Assembly: GCA_964230215.1 (NCBI GenBank) | Contig: CAXRGQ010000008.1 | Span: 1 to 64,000, forward strand | DNA length: 64,000 nucleotides | From: JAUILH01 sp964230215 | Lineage (GTDB): Bacteria; Bacteroidota; Bacteroidia; Flavobacteriales_D; JAUILH01 | Direction of reading: 5' to 3' | Part shown: one piece after another, positions 27,024 through 35,246 of the stretch | Layout: each line of letters starts with the position of its first letter | Position numbering within the stretch: the first letter of the stretch is position 1 | Made by a program: the position numbers and the translations under genes | The notes under the pieces: model-generated | Seen by the model: the letters and a program-made list of their open reading frames with translations, nothing else | The model's database searches: none | What the model was told of the DNA's origin: nothing

Positions 27024-28805
27024 ATGTTGAAATACCTTTTTGCCCTAACCTTTATTTGTTCTTCGCAGCTTATGGCGCAAGACAGAAGTGATGCGCAAAA
27101 AGTGCTTGACTATGTAAATGATAGTATTTACTATGACCTAGACGGCTCGCTAAAAAGGATCAACAGTGTTCTGGACAAAGCACTCAGCGACGAATCGATA
27201 AAAGCAAAACTACTCTCACGTAAAGCACTCATTCTGGATATTCAAGGGGAGTTTGAGGCCTGTATCGATAATTATCACAAGGCACTCGAGCTGCAAAAAT
27301 CTATCTTGGATTCAAACGAAATATCTTTCATTTATAACAATATGGGTGTGGCGTATTATGATCGATATCGTCCCAATGAAGCCATCCTGTTTTACTTAAA
27401 ATCTGCGCGTATAGATAGTGCGCGGGGTTTAATCGAAGACTATATTGCCTCTATGCAAAATATCGGTGTAATCTACTCCGGTCAGAACAACTCAAATGCA
27501 GCTGATAGTATCTACAATGCCCTAATTCCACTAGCTAAGTCAGCAGGCTATAACAGTATTTTGACGCCTCTCTATTCCAATAAAACCAAGTTGTACGTAT
27601 TGAGTAATGATTTGGAAAGTGCGCGTAAGTCCATTGATCTGGCGTATAGTTTTTTACAGTATTCACAAGACCCTAGCTCTCCATTAACACTGGCGGTACT
27701 AAAGGGAAACATCTTGCTCCGACAGAACAAACATCAAGAGGCATTGGAGATATTAAATGCGGACACATTGCTGAACTTAGCTGCAAACTTTCCAGAAAGG
27801 GAGATGTACATAGATGAATTGAAAGCTCAGTTATATTTTTCCGCCCAAAAGGTTGATTCGGCCCTGTTTTACTACGACAAGTTTATGGGAAAAAAAGACA
27901 GCCTTTTAAACATTGATACGCAGTCAAAAGTTGAGGAGATTCGATCGAAATATAAACTGGCCGAAAAGGACAAGGAATTAGCTAAAGCAAAAGCAATAGA
28001 TGCCCAGCAAAAAAATGTGATTTTAGAAGAGAAAGAGAAATCGGCCTCCAATAGAGCACAGCGAAACTTATTGATAGCCTTGGTGGCAGTTTTAGGAATC
28101 ATCATTTTATTTTTTGTACAACGATATCGCGCTAAACAAAATGAAAAGCGCATTCTGGAAGATAAGATCAAAGCAAAAGAGGAGTTGCTTGAGTTAAAGG
28201 AATCCATGATGGGAGAAATTCACCATCGCATAAAAAATAACCTTCAATTGGTGTCAAGTATGCTGGTGTTGCAGGGAAATCTTATGGATGAGCCCACAAA
28301 ACAGAAATTTGAAGAGAGTAGAAAACGTATAGAGTCTATCTCAAAAGTGCATGAGCAACTCTATACCTCATCAAACTACGAATACTTGAATATCAAGGTG
28401 TTTATAGATGAGCTTTGCAATGAATTACTGGTGATGTCTAAGCATCCGATAAAGCTTAAGATTGATAGTTTTAATAAGAAGGTACACGTGGACACCATCG
28501 TGCCAATTGCTCTGATAATTAATGAATGGGTAACCAACTCGATTAAATACGCCTTTGATGAGGATGAGTTAGATAAAGCGATTGAGATAAAATTTGCACT
28601 TGATGGAGATAAGTTACTGCTGACATACAGTGATTCTGGTAAAGGAATTAAGGATGGAGCCCTTATCGGATTCGGTTCAATGATGGTGAAATCATTATGC
28701 CGTCAACTTAAGGCAAAGTTGAGTTTGGAAGATAGAAAAGGCTTTTATTCTAAACTGGAAATAACTAAGTTTAAACTAGAAAATGAAGTCGATAGCCATA
28801 GTTGA
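27024..28805 (+). CDS. TPR sensor histidine kinase (HisKA_2 type)
   Basis: 593 residues: signal peptide (1-18, ending LMAQ) and periplasmic tetratricopeptide repeats (about 40-310). A coiled coil (about 310-345), one transmembrane helix (about 349-366) and a second coiled coil follow. The HisKA_2 dimerisation domain has EIHHRIKNNLQ, where His400/401 is the phospho-acceptor. The HATPase domain runs to the end (NEWVTNSIKYAF N-box and GKGIKDG G-box). This is the usual TPR-kinase design of Bacteroidota paired with LytTR regulators. The 3' end overlaps the response regulator by 23 bases, so they form one two-component operon. Signal unknown. Confidence 0.92.
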   Translation: MLKYLFALTFICSSQLMAQDRSDAQKVLDYVNDSIYYDLDGSLKRINSVLDKALSDESIKAKLLSRKALILDIQGEFEACIDNYHKALELQKSILDSNEISFIYNNMGVAYYDRYRPNEAILFYLKSARIDSARGLIEDYIASMQNIGVIYSGQNNSNAADSIYNALIPLAKSAGYNSILTPLYSNKTKLYVLSNDLESARKSIDLAYSFLQYSQDPSSPLTLAVLKGNILLRQNKHQEALEILNADTLLNLAANFPEREMYIDELKAQLYFSAQKVDSALFYYDKFMGKKDSLLNIDTQSKVEEIRSKYKLAEKDKELAKAKAIDAQQKNVILEEKEKSASNRAQRNLLIALVAVLGIIILFFVQRYRAKQNEKRILEDKIKAKEELLELKESMMGEIHHRIKNNLQLVSSMLVLQGNLMDEPTKQKFEESRKRIESISKVHEQLYTSSNYEYLNIKVFIDELCNELLVMSKHPIKLKIDSFNKKVHVDTIVPIALIINEWVTNSIKYAFDEDELDKAIEIKFALDGDKLLLTYSDSGKGIKDGALIGFGSMMVKSLCRQLKAKLSLEDRKGFYSKLEITKFKLENEVDSHS

Positions 28806-29478
28806 AGATGAAGCATTAATTGCCGACCATTTAGCGCTCATTTTGGAGGAGTTGGGTTATAAGGTGCACTCGATTTCTGATGATTGGGAGAGTGTAAATA
28901 GAGCACTTGAGTCTGGCGCTCCAGATGTCGTTTTAATGGATATAAACCTCTCTGGCGACATTGACGGAGTGGACATTGCTGCGAAACTTAAACGAGAGTA
29001 TTCTGGGATCGCAATTGTTTTTGTAAGCTCTAATGTTGATGATAAGTCCATTGCACGTGTTAAGATGCTAGATGCCGATGGGTTTATAGCTAAGCCATTT
29101 AACAAAGAACAGATAAGCACTACGATTAAGTTGTTGGGGCAGACTAGGCAAGCAGATGCTATGCCCTTGTCGGAAGTGTACGTTAAAGACAAATCTAGCT
29201 TAATCAAGCTCTCTATATCCGATTTATACTATTTGGAGGCGGCGGATAATTATGCGATTCTGTACCATAAAGACGGACGTTATGTGCAGAGCTCAACGCT
29301 TAAGGATATGGAGAATAAGCTCAAAGATTCTGGTTTTATTCGTGTGCATAGGTCCTATGTTGTCAATCTGCATAAAATAGATTCGGTTCACCCTAAGCAT
29401 TTACTAATTGGTGATACTGAAATTCCCGTGAGCGAGTCGTTCCGCGCAAAATTATTGCATGAATTGGACGTTTTGTAG
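28783..29478 (+). CDS. LytTR-family response regulator
   Basis: 231 residues: a receiver domain (about 1-125) with the acidic pair ED (8-9), phospho-acceptor Asp53 in VVLMDIN, and the conserved KPF near 105. It is followed by a LytTR DNA-binding domain (about 135-231, with YLEAADNYAILY and FIRVHRSYVVNL). It is the cognate regulator of the overlapping HisKA_2 kinase. LytTR proteins bind paired direct repeats near promoters, and its own targets are not evident. The exported-protein gene downstream begins 111 bases later and is a candidate target by position only. Confidence 0.94.
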   Translation: MKSIAIVEDEALIADHLALILEELGYKVHSISDDWESVNRALESGAPDVVLMDINLSGDIDGVDIAAKLKREYSGIAIVFVSSNVDDKSIARVKMLDADGFIAKPFNKEQISTTIKLLGQTRQADAMPLSEVYVKDKSSLIKLSISDLYYLEAADNYAILYHKDGRYVQSSTLKDMENKLKDSGFIRVHRSYVVNLHKIDSVHPKHLLIGDTEIPVSESFRAKLLHELDVL

Positions 29479-29589
29479 TCACCATCAATTTTCCCTGCTT
29501 CACTCAAAATTTACCCTGTCTCGCCCATATTATTTTAGACGCTAATGATTGCTTCTTAAGATTGCTTACGAATCAAAAAAGCAAAAATC

Positions 29590-31002
29590 ATGAAACAACT
29601 ACTAAAGTTCGGGCTATTAAGTATAGCATTTGTCTCGCTAACTTCTAAAGCCCAAAATTATCCAGCAGACCCAAGTCTAAGTAAAATTATAAGTGACATT
29701 AAAGCAGATCCACAATCAAAGGAATTAATGACTTCTTATGGATATAATCCCGCGCACATCAATTCAGGCAATTACCGTTTTGCACAACTGTCTGAACTGA
29801 AGGACTATTTCAAAGTTAAGTGGTATTGGCGTTCGGATGATGCCTATAAAATCTCCTTAAACAAGAATTATATGGACATGCGCAACTTTGCGATTTTCTT
29901 GACAACTCCTAAGGATGCAAACGGTGTAAGTCATAAGATATTCTTTAAGGTTACCTACTCAAGAAGGACTGAGCAAGATTTTGAAGATAACAAATGGACC
30001 TATCAATATGTGGTGTTAGACCCCCGTGAAAATGAGAGCACTGGTCTTCCAAAGTTAACGGATGATCAGCGCAAAGACATCATGATGAAATACATTGCCG
30101 AGAATAAACAAACAGATGAAGGTTTAAGTCAGAAGTACGGCTATTTAAACAAAATAGTGCGTATAGATTCTATTTTAGCTCCTTCCCATAGCGTGAATTA
30201 TTTTAAAGCCACGGGTGCAGGAAAATACCTTTGGTGTTTGTCGGTTAGATGTGAATATGTGCACGATTTTACGTCTGACGGCGGTATAGAGGAAACTAGA
30301 ATGGGCTATATAAGATTTCCTTTTGAAGTTGAGTATAAAGGAGGTAAATACGTAGTAAATAACTCACTTTATTCAAAAGACATGTGGGATTCGTGGGCGC
30401 CTGGCTATCAGGCTATGTATGACGCTGGACTTACAGATGGTAAATATTTCGATCCACCTGTATGGTTAGGAACTTGGTACACAGAAGGTGCAAATGCAAT
30501 CATGGGTAAAACCGTTAAGAAGGAGCAACCAGCGGGTAGCAAAAGCTTTATTGAGGCTAGATTTGTGGAAATTGAAGCCGCTCTAAAAACCTTTAATGAA
30601 GGAGACAAAGCAAGTATTGTAAAGGCACTAAAGCCTATTATGGACCCAACAAAAGCTAATGAATTAGCAAACTCATATGCTGATTTAATAATGGATTATA
30701 AAAGCAAGTTGTGTACCCTAGATGTGTACCGTGTGTCTAACTCTATTCCTTATGCTTACGAGCTTGGAGATACAGAAGGACCAGAAGTAGAGATGTACAT
30801 GAGCATAGAGCGTCCACCGGCTAAAACTAAGCCGCTACAGAAAGAATATAAGGCGGCTGGGATGTCAAAAGCTACACTAAAATCTAACTACGGTGGATTA
30901 AGAAATAAGCGTTACGAGCAAACCTTTAAGTTGAAACTGATTAATGATAATTGGTATATCACTGAGCCTGCAGATACAGAAGAATGTAAAATAAGCTTCT
31001 AA
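29590..31002 (+). CDS. Exported protein of unknown function
   Basis: 470 residues with a signal peptide (about 1-21, ending TSKAQ). No family recognised. The first half is rich in aromatic residues (for example VKWYWRSDDAY near 78 and KWTYQYVVLDP near 137), and a helical segment occupies about 320-380. The C-terminus has no sorting domain or lipobox. A PorN/GldN-like identity was considered, but the length and motifs do not fit. The gene has a strong terminator just downstream and follows the LytTR regulator, so it is probably a single transcription unit. Confidence 0.65.
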   Translation: MKQLLKFGLLSIAFVSLTSKAQNYPADPSLSKIISDIKADPQSKELMTSYGYNPAHINSGNYRFAQLSELKDYFKVKWYWRSDDAYKISLNKNYMDMRNFAIFLTTPKDANGVSHKIFFKVTYSRRTEQDFEDNKWTYQYVVLDPRENESTGLPKLTDDQRKDIMMKYIAENKQTDEGLSQKYGYLNKIVRIDSILAPSHSVNYFKATGAGKYLWCLSVRCEYVHDFTSDGGIEETRMGYIRFPFEVEYKGGKYVVNNSLYSKDMWDSWAPGYQAMYDAGLTDGKYFDPPVWLGTWYTEGANAIMGKTVKKEQPAGSKSFIEARFVEIEAALKTFNEGDKASIVKALKPIMDPTKANELANSYADLIMDYKSKLCTLDVYRVSNSIPYAYELGDTEGPEVEMYMSIERPPAKTKPLQKEYKAAGMSKATLKSNYGGLRNKRYEQTFKLKLINDNWYITEPADTEECKISF

Positions 31003-31049
31003 GATGCTTTTGATTCACGTATAAATCACAAGTTGATTATGCTACAATC

Positions 31050-31079
31050 CAGGCAGCGCATTGCGCTGCCTGCTTTTTT
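31050..31079 (+). terminator. Rho-independent terminator
   Basis: CAGGCAGCGC (31050-31059) and GCGCTGCCTG (31063-31072) form a perfect 10-pair GC-rich stem with a 3-base loop, followed by six T at 31074-31079. It ends the 29590-31002 transcript. Confidence 0.92.
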
Positions 31080-31144
31080 ATTCACATTTGTCGCAGATTA
31101 TTTGTCATCTATCGCCTAGTTCTTTAGATTCATCTTAGCAAAAG

Positions 31145-31531
31145 ATGATCGAATTAGAGTGTGCACATATAGAAAGAATCAATGACAATGTAATTCACGC
31201 CAAATACAAGGATGGTGTACACATTGAAATGGAGGATGCGCACCAACTTATTGATGCATATGAAACTTTAGCCAAAGGGGATAAAATATTCTCTCTTGCC
31301 GATTTAACAAATGGCCACGTAACTTTCGCAGATGGTGTTCAGGAACACATTGCCAAAGATGCTGACTTCATTCGCCAAGGCAATGTAATAGCAACAGCAG
31401 TAGCATTAAAAACACTTGGTAATCGTATGATAGCACGTTTTTTTATGACCATACATAGGCCATCCTATCCAATGAAAATTGTTGCTAGTAAAGAAGCCGC
31501 CCTTAAATATTTTGATACTTTTCGTGATTAA
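31145..31531 (+). CDS. STAS/SpoIIAA-like small cytoplasmic protein (DUF7793-like)
   Basis: 128 residues, no signal peptide. The pattern of a beta-rich N-terminus (ERINDNVIHAKYKDGVHIE), a helix (AHQLIDAYETL), the strand KIFSLADLTNG and a later helix with AVALKTLGNRMIARFF fits the small Bacteroidota proteins that adopt a SpoIIAA/STAS-like fold. A conserved phospho-serine is not obvious. Such proteins can be partners of PP2C phosphatases or anti-sigma kinases, so the HAMP-PP2C gene at 22397 is a possible partner (inference). Its 3' end overlaps the convergent glyS gene by 4 bases. Confidence 0.65.
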   Translation: MIELECAHIERINDNVIHAKYKDGVHIEMEDAHQLIDAYETLAKGDKIFSLADLTNGHVTFADGVQEHIAKDADFIRQGNVIATAVALKTLGNRMIARFFMTIHRPSYPMKIVASKEAALKYFDTFRD

Positions 31532-33066
31532 TCTTTTAGTAGCTGTTTCATGCTCACTTTTGTTCCAATAATAGCACTAAGCTCATCAATAGAAACACGT
31601 TCTTGAGACATGCTATCACGTTCTCTAATAGTAACTGTTCTATCTTCCAAACTCTGGTGATCAACTGTAATACAGAATGGCGTTCCAATAGCATCTTGAC
31701 GTCTGTAACGCTTACCAATCGCGTCTTTTTCGTCATATTGGCAATTGTAGTCAAACTTCAACTCATCCATTATTTCTCTGGCGAGTTCTGGTAAGCCATC
31801 TTTTTTAGTTAGAGGGAATACAGCAGCTTTGTAAGGTGCAAGAGCTGGCGGAAGTGCTAATACATCTCTTTCGCTACCATCATCCAAAGTCTCTTTTTTG
31901 TATGAATTCGCTAAGATTGCCAAGAACATTCTATCCAGACCAATTGAAGTCTCAACAACGTAAGGCACATAATGCTCATTTATTTCAGGATCAAAGAAAC
32001 GCAGCTTTTTACCACTGTGTTCTTCGTGTTGTTTTAAATCAAAATCAGTTCTAGAGTGAATACCTTCTAGTTCTTTGAAGCCCATTGGGAATCTGAACTC
32101 GATATCGCATGCCGCGTTTGCATAGTGCGCTAACTTAATGTGGTCGTGGAAACGGTAGTTCTCTTCTCCCAATCCTAAAGACTGGTGCCATTTAATGCGT
32201 TGCTCTTTCCAGTACTCATACCACTTAATTTCCTCTCCAGGGCGCACAAAGAACTGCATTTCCATCTGCTCAAACTCACGCATTCTAAAGATGAATTGTC
32301 GTGCAATAATCTCATTCCTAAACGCTTTTCCAATTTGCGCAATACCAAACGGAATTTTCATTCGGCCCGTTTTCTGAACATTCAAGAAATTGACAAATAT
32401 TCCCTGTGCAGTCTCTGGACGTAAATAAATTTTAGATGCATCACCCGATACGGATCCCATCTCCGTTGAAAACATCAAGTTAAATTGTCTAACCTCAGTC
32501 CAATTCGCCGTACCAGAGATAGGGCATACAATATTTAAATCTACTATCAATTGTCTAACGGCATCCAAATCGTCAGCATTCATGGCGCTCTCAAACTGCT
32601 TGTTTATATCGTCAATTTGTTCTTGACGTCTCAGTACATTCGGATTGGTAGCTCTAAATTGTTCCTCGTCAAAAGCGTCACCAAAACGTTTCTTCGCCTT
32701 CGCAATTTCCTTTTCGATTTTTCCTTCAATTTTTCCAATGTGCTCTTCAATTAATACGTCAGCTCTATAGCGTTTCTTGGAGTCTTTATTATCAATCAAA
32801 GGGTCATTAAATGCATCAACGTGACCAGAAGCCTTCCATGTGGTTGGGTGCATAAAGATGGCTGCGTCAATACCCACAATGTTTTCATGCATCTGCACCA
32901 TGGCTTTCCACCAATAGGCCTTGATGTTGTTTTTAAGTTCACTTCCCAATTGACCGTAGTCATAAGTAGCACTTAAACCATCGTAAATTTCACTACTCGG
33001 AAAAACAAAGCCATACTCTTTAGCATGACTTACTACTTCTTTTAAATTGTCTTCGTTTGATGCCAT
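31528..33066 (-). CDS. glyS: Glycine--tRNA ligase (single-chain, class II)
   Basis: 512 residues of the alpha2 type found in Bacteroidota, archaea and eukaryotes rather than the alpha2beta2 GlyQS pair. Class II motifs are visible: FRNEIIARQFIFRMREFEQ (motif 2), RPETAQGIFVNF just before it, and GLDRMFLAIL (motif 3). The anticodon-binding domain covers about 405-512. The start ATG at 33066 gives the usual MASNEDNLKEVV N-terminus. It is a single gene, convergent with the STAS-like gene and diverging from the DUF3109 gene, whose promoter lies beside it. Confidence 0.96.
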   Translation of the reverse strand: MASNEDNLKEVVSHAKEYGFVFPSSEIYDGLSATYDYGQLGSELKNNIKAYWWKAMVQMHENIVGIDAAIFMHPTTWKASGHVDAFNDPLIDNKDSKKRYRADVLIEEHIGKIEGKIEKEIAKAKKRFGDAFDEEQFRATNPNVLRRQEQIDDINKQFESAMNADDLDAVRQLIVDLNIVCPISGTANWTEVRQFNLMFSTEMGSVSGDASKIYLRPETAQGIFVNFLNVQKTGRMKIPFGIAQIGKAFRNEIIARQFIFRMREFEQMEMQFFVRPGEEIKWYEYWKEQRIKWHQSLGLGEENYRFHDHIKLAHYANAACDIEFRFPMGFKELEGIHSRTDFDLKQHEEHSGKKLRFFDPEINEHYVPYVVETSIGLDRMFLAILANSYKKETLDDGSERDVLALPPALAPYKAAVFPLTKKDGLPELAREIMDELKFDYNCQYDEKDAIGKRYRRQDAIGTPFCITVDHQSLEDRTVTIRERDSMSQERVSIDELSAIIGTKVSMKQLLKD

Positions 33067-33134
33067 GCGTCAAAAGTAATATTTCTCTCAATTTTAATGC
33101 GGCTTTCATTTATAATAATGCAGGGAAATATGTC

Positions 33135-33142
33135 TATTTTTG
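33135..33142 (+). promoter_or_regulatory. -7 promoter element (TATTTTTG) of the DUF3109 gene
   Basis: TATTTTTG ends only four bases before the ATG at 33147. Transcription from it would start at or next to the ATG, giving a leaderless or nearly leaderless mRNA and ruling out the longer in-frame start at 33057. Confidence 0.55.
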
Positions 33143-33146
33143 CAGC

Positions 33147-33716
33147 ATGGTTGAAATAGACGGTAAATTAATTTCAAGTGATGTATTCCAAAAACGTTTT
33201 GTATGCGATTTAAACGCATGCAAAGGGGCATGTTGTGTTGAAGGTGATGCGGGTGCACCTCTAGAATTAGAGGAGGTAGATGCCATAGAGGACGCCATTG
33301 ATGAGATTAAGCCGTTTATGCGCCAAGAAGGGATAGATGAAGTGGATAAAAACGGTGTGTTTTACATGGATATTGATAACGAACCTGTCACAACCTTAGT
33401 TAACGGAAAAGAATGCGCCTTCGTTTATTTTGATGAAAACGGCATTACTAAATGTGCCATCGAGAAAGCGCACCGAGAAGGCAAAACAGATGTGCACAAA
33501 CCTATTTCTTGTCATTTATACCCAATCCGCACCAAGCAATTAAGTGAGTTTGAAGCCGTCAATTATCACGAATGGCCAATCTGTAAACCAGCTTGTGATT
33601 GTGGGGATAAGCTGGATGTACCGGTATACAAATTCCTTAAAGAGCCTATCATCAGAAAATGGGGGGTGGAATTTTTTGAGCAGATGGAAGCGGCAGCTGA
33701 GTTGTTGAACAAATAA
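33147..33716 (+). CDS. DUF3109 family cysteine-rich protein
   Basis: 189 residues from the ATG at 33147; an in-frame ATG at 33057 would add 30 residues unlike the family. Members begin with an ID-x-LIS-like segment followed by FVCDL-x-x-CKGACC, exactly as here (MVEIDGKLISSDVF, then FVCDLNACKGACCVEGD). Further conserved cysteines follow (KECAFVY, TKCAIEKA, ISCHLYPIR, WPICKPACDCGD). The pattern suggests a metal or Fe-S cluster and recalls YkgJ-type zinc/iron chelating proteins. The cellular role is unknown. Soluble, no signal peptide. Confidence 0.85.
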   Translation: MVEIDGKLISSDVFQKRFVCDLNACKGACCVEGDAGAPLELEEVDAIEDAIDEIKPFMRQEGIDEVDKNGVFYMDIDNEPVTTLVNGKECAFVYFDENGITKCAIEKAHREGKTDVHKPISCHLYPIRTKQLSEFEAVNYHEWPICKPACDCGDKLDVPVYKFLKEPIIRKWGVEFFEQMEAAAELLNK

Positions 33717-33740
33717 TTAGCGTGTGTTATGCATGCAACA

Positions 33741-35075
33741 TTATTTCAACAACAATTTCTCAACCATCACACCCTTATCAGAACGTACATGCACCATGTA
33801 CAACCCAGTTAAAAGCGCACTTGTGTTGATGTCAACTTTATTGTCATTGCTCTGTTCTGTCAATACCAACTTACCTGACATATCGTAGATGGATATCATT
33901 CGATTTTCAGCGTTGTCAAAACTAAGCTGCACTCTGTTATTGGCAGGGTTTGGGAAAAGCTTAAACCCAGCTACAGGCTTCTTTTCTTGCAAACCGACAT
34001 AGTTGTCTGTGATGGATATAAGGTCTTTCCCGGCGGCAAATAAGCGACCGCTTTTTCCTGTCTCAGCAATACGGTAATAGCCCACTGTGGTGTCTGAGAC
34101 TAAGTGGATTTGGGTGGCGTGATTAGCTGCACTTACAACGTATTCGTTGTAGTAAATAACAGGGTTAAGAATAATGGTGCCAGAGCTGCTTGGTGAATAG
34201 CCACCTACAGCAAAATAACTGGTTCCTGTAAAGTAATCTAGATCAGTAAGAAACTCTATGTCAGTGGATCCTGTAGTTGTTCCGGCTACCAAGCCAAAAG
34301 TTGTTCCATCAGAGTGAAACCTGAATGTGCACGTAACGGGAACATTGCTTAGCGGTTGGCAAAACGGCCTCAGCAAGCTGTAATCATCCCAAAATGAAAA
34401 TCTATAGTTGTGGACTCTAAAAAACTCATTCGCAAGGTCAAATGTCAATGCATTATTTGTAGAGTAATAGAACTCAGCAAACGTTCCGTTCTTCACAGAA
34501 ATATTCATTTGATTCTGTGTGTAGGCCTGTACGTATAATATGGTGTCTCCATAACTTGTGTTGTTAGACCAGCTCACACCACCGTTTACTTTTCTATAAT
34601 AACCATTACCTACGGTCCCTAAAAAGGCAAAATCCGTATTATGAAACCACACGCAAGATAATTCACTAGCCACTACACCCTGATTTACTAAGGTAGATGT
34701 ATAACTGGTATCCCATGTAGCACCGCCGTCTGTAGTCTGAGCAATAATAAAACTGCCGTTGTATGCACCTGCCGCAAAACCGTTTAATGAATCGTAAAAC
34801 TGAATATCGTTAAACACAGATGGCTGAGGCAAGGTAAACACACTGGTCCAGTTATCACCGTCATCCATAGAGCGCATTATAACACCTCTGTCTAAACCTG
34901 CACTTCCACTTGGATTATACACACCGCACAAAATTGCACGTGAACTATCCAATGATTCTAAATCCCGAATGTCAGATACATCTGAACTTAAGTAATAATC
35001 TAACCACTGTGCCCGGCTAGTGTTTATTGTTAGTATGGCTGCTAATGCTAGCAGTGCAGTGTAAAATGTTTTCAT
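33741..35075 (-). CDS. T9SS-secreted BNR-like protein
   Basis: 444 residues: signal peptide (about 1-22, ending TSRAQ), a propeller-type region (about 25-350) with BNR-like blades (SMDDGDNWTSVF, TTDGGATWDTSY, KVNGGVSWSN), and a type A sorting domain (about 368-444, with LFPNPANNR, IYDMSGKLV and LTGLYMVHV). The function of the propeller is unknown. It is convergent with the DUF3109 gene and divergent from the multi-domain protein at 35247, 171 bases away. Confidence 0.85.
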   Translation of the reverse strand: MKTFYTALLALAAILTINTSRAQWLDYYLSSDVSDIRDLESLDSSRAILCGVYNPSGSAGLDRGVIMRSMDDGDNWTSVFTLPQPSVFNDIQFYDSLNGFAAGAYNGSFIIAQTTDGGATWDTSYTSTLVNQGVVASELSCVWFHNTDFAFLGTVGNGYYRKVNGGVSWSNNTSYGDTILYVQAYTQNQMNISVKNGTFAEFYYSTNNALTFDLANEFFRVHNYRFSFWDDYSLLRPFCQPLSNVPVTCTFRFHSDGTTFGLVAGTTTGSTDIEFLTDLDYFTGTSYFAVGGYSPSSSGTIILNPVIYYNEYVVSAANHATQIHLVSDTTVGYYRIAETGKSGRLFAAGKDLISITDNYVGLQEKKPVAGFKLFPNPANNRVQLSFDNAENRMISIYDMSGKLVLTEQSNDNKVDINTSALLTGLYMVHVRSDKGVMVEKLLLK

Positions 35076-35246
35076 AGTCTTAGTTTGTTAGGGCTAAAAT
35101 AGTGGGAAATGTTGGGACAGATTAAATGCTATTTTGTAAATTATTCACATGCTAGCATGGATGGTTTAAGCAGATATTGTCAAATGCACGCAATCTAAAA
35201 TGATTCTATCACATAATCTCTATACTTTTTCCTTATTTTTACGCCT

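Noticed and set aside
27009..27026. Hairpin CATAGC/GCTATG over the start codon of the histidine kinase gene
   Set aside because: Only six pairs and AT-rich, so a regulatory role cannot be supported.
29590..31002. Possible PorN/GldN-family component
   Set aside because: Length (470) exceeds the roughly 300-residue family, and I cannot find the expected motifs. No gldKLM genes are adjacent.
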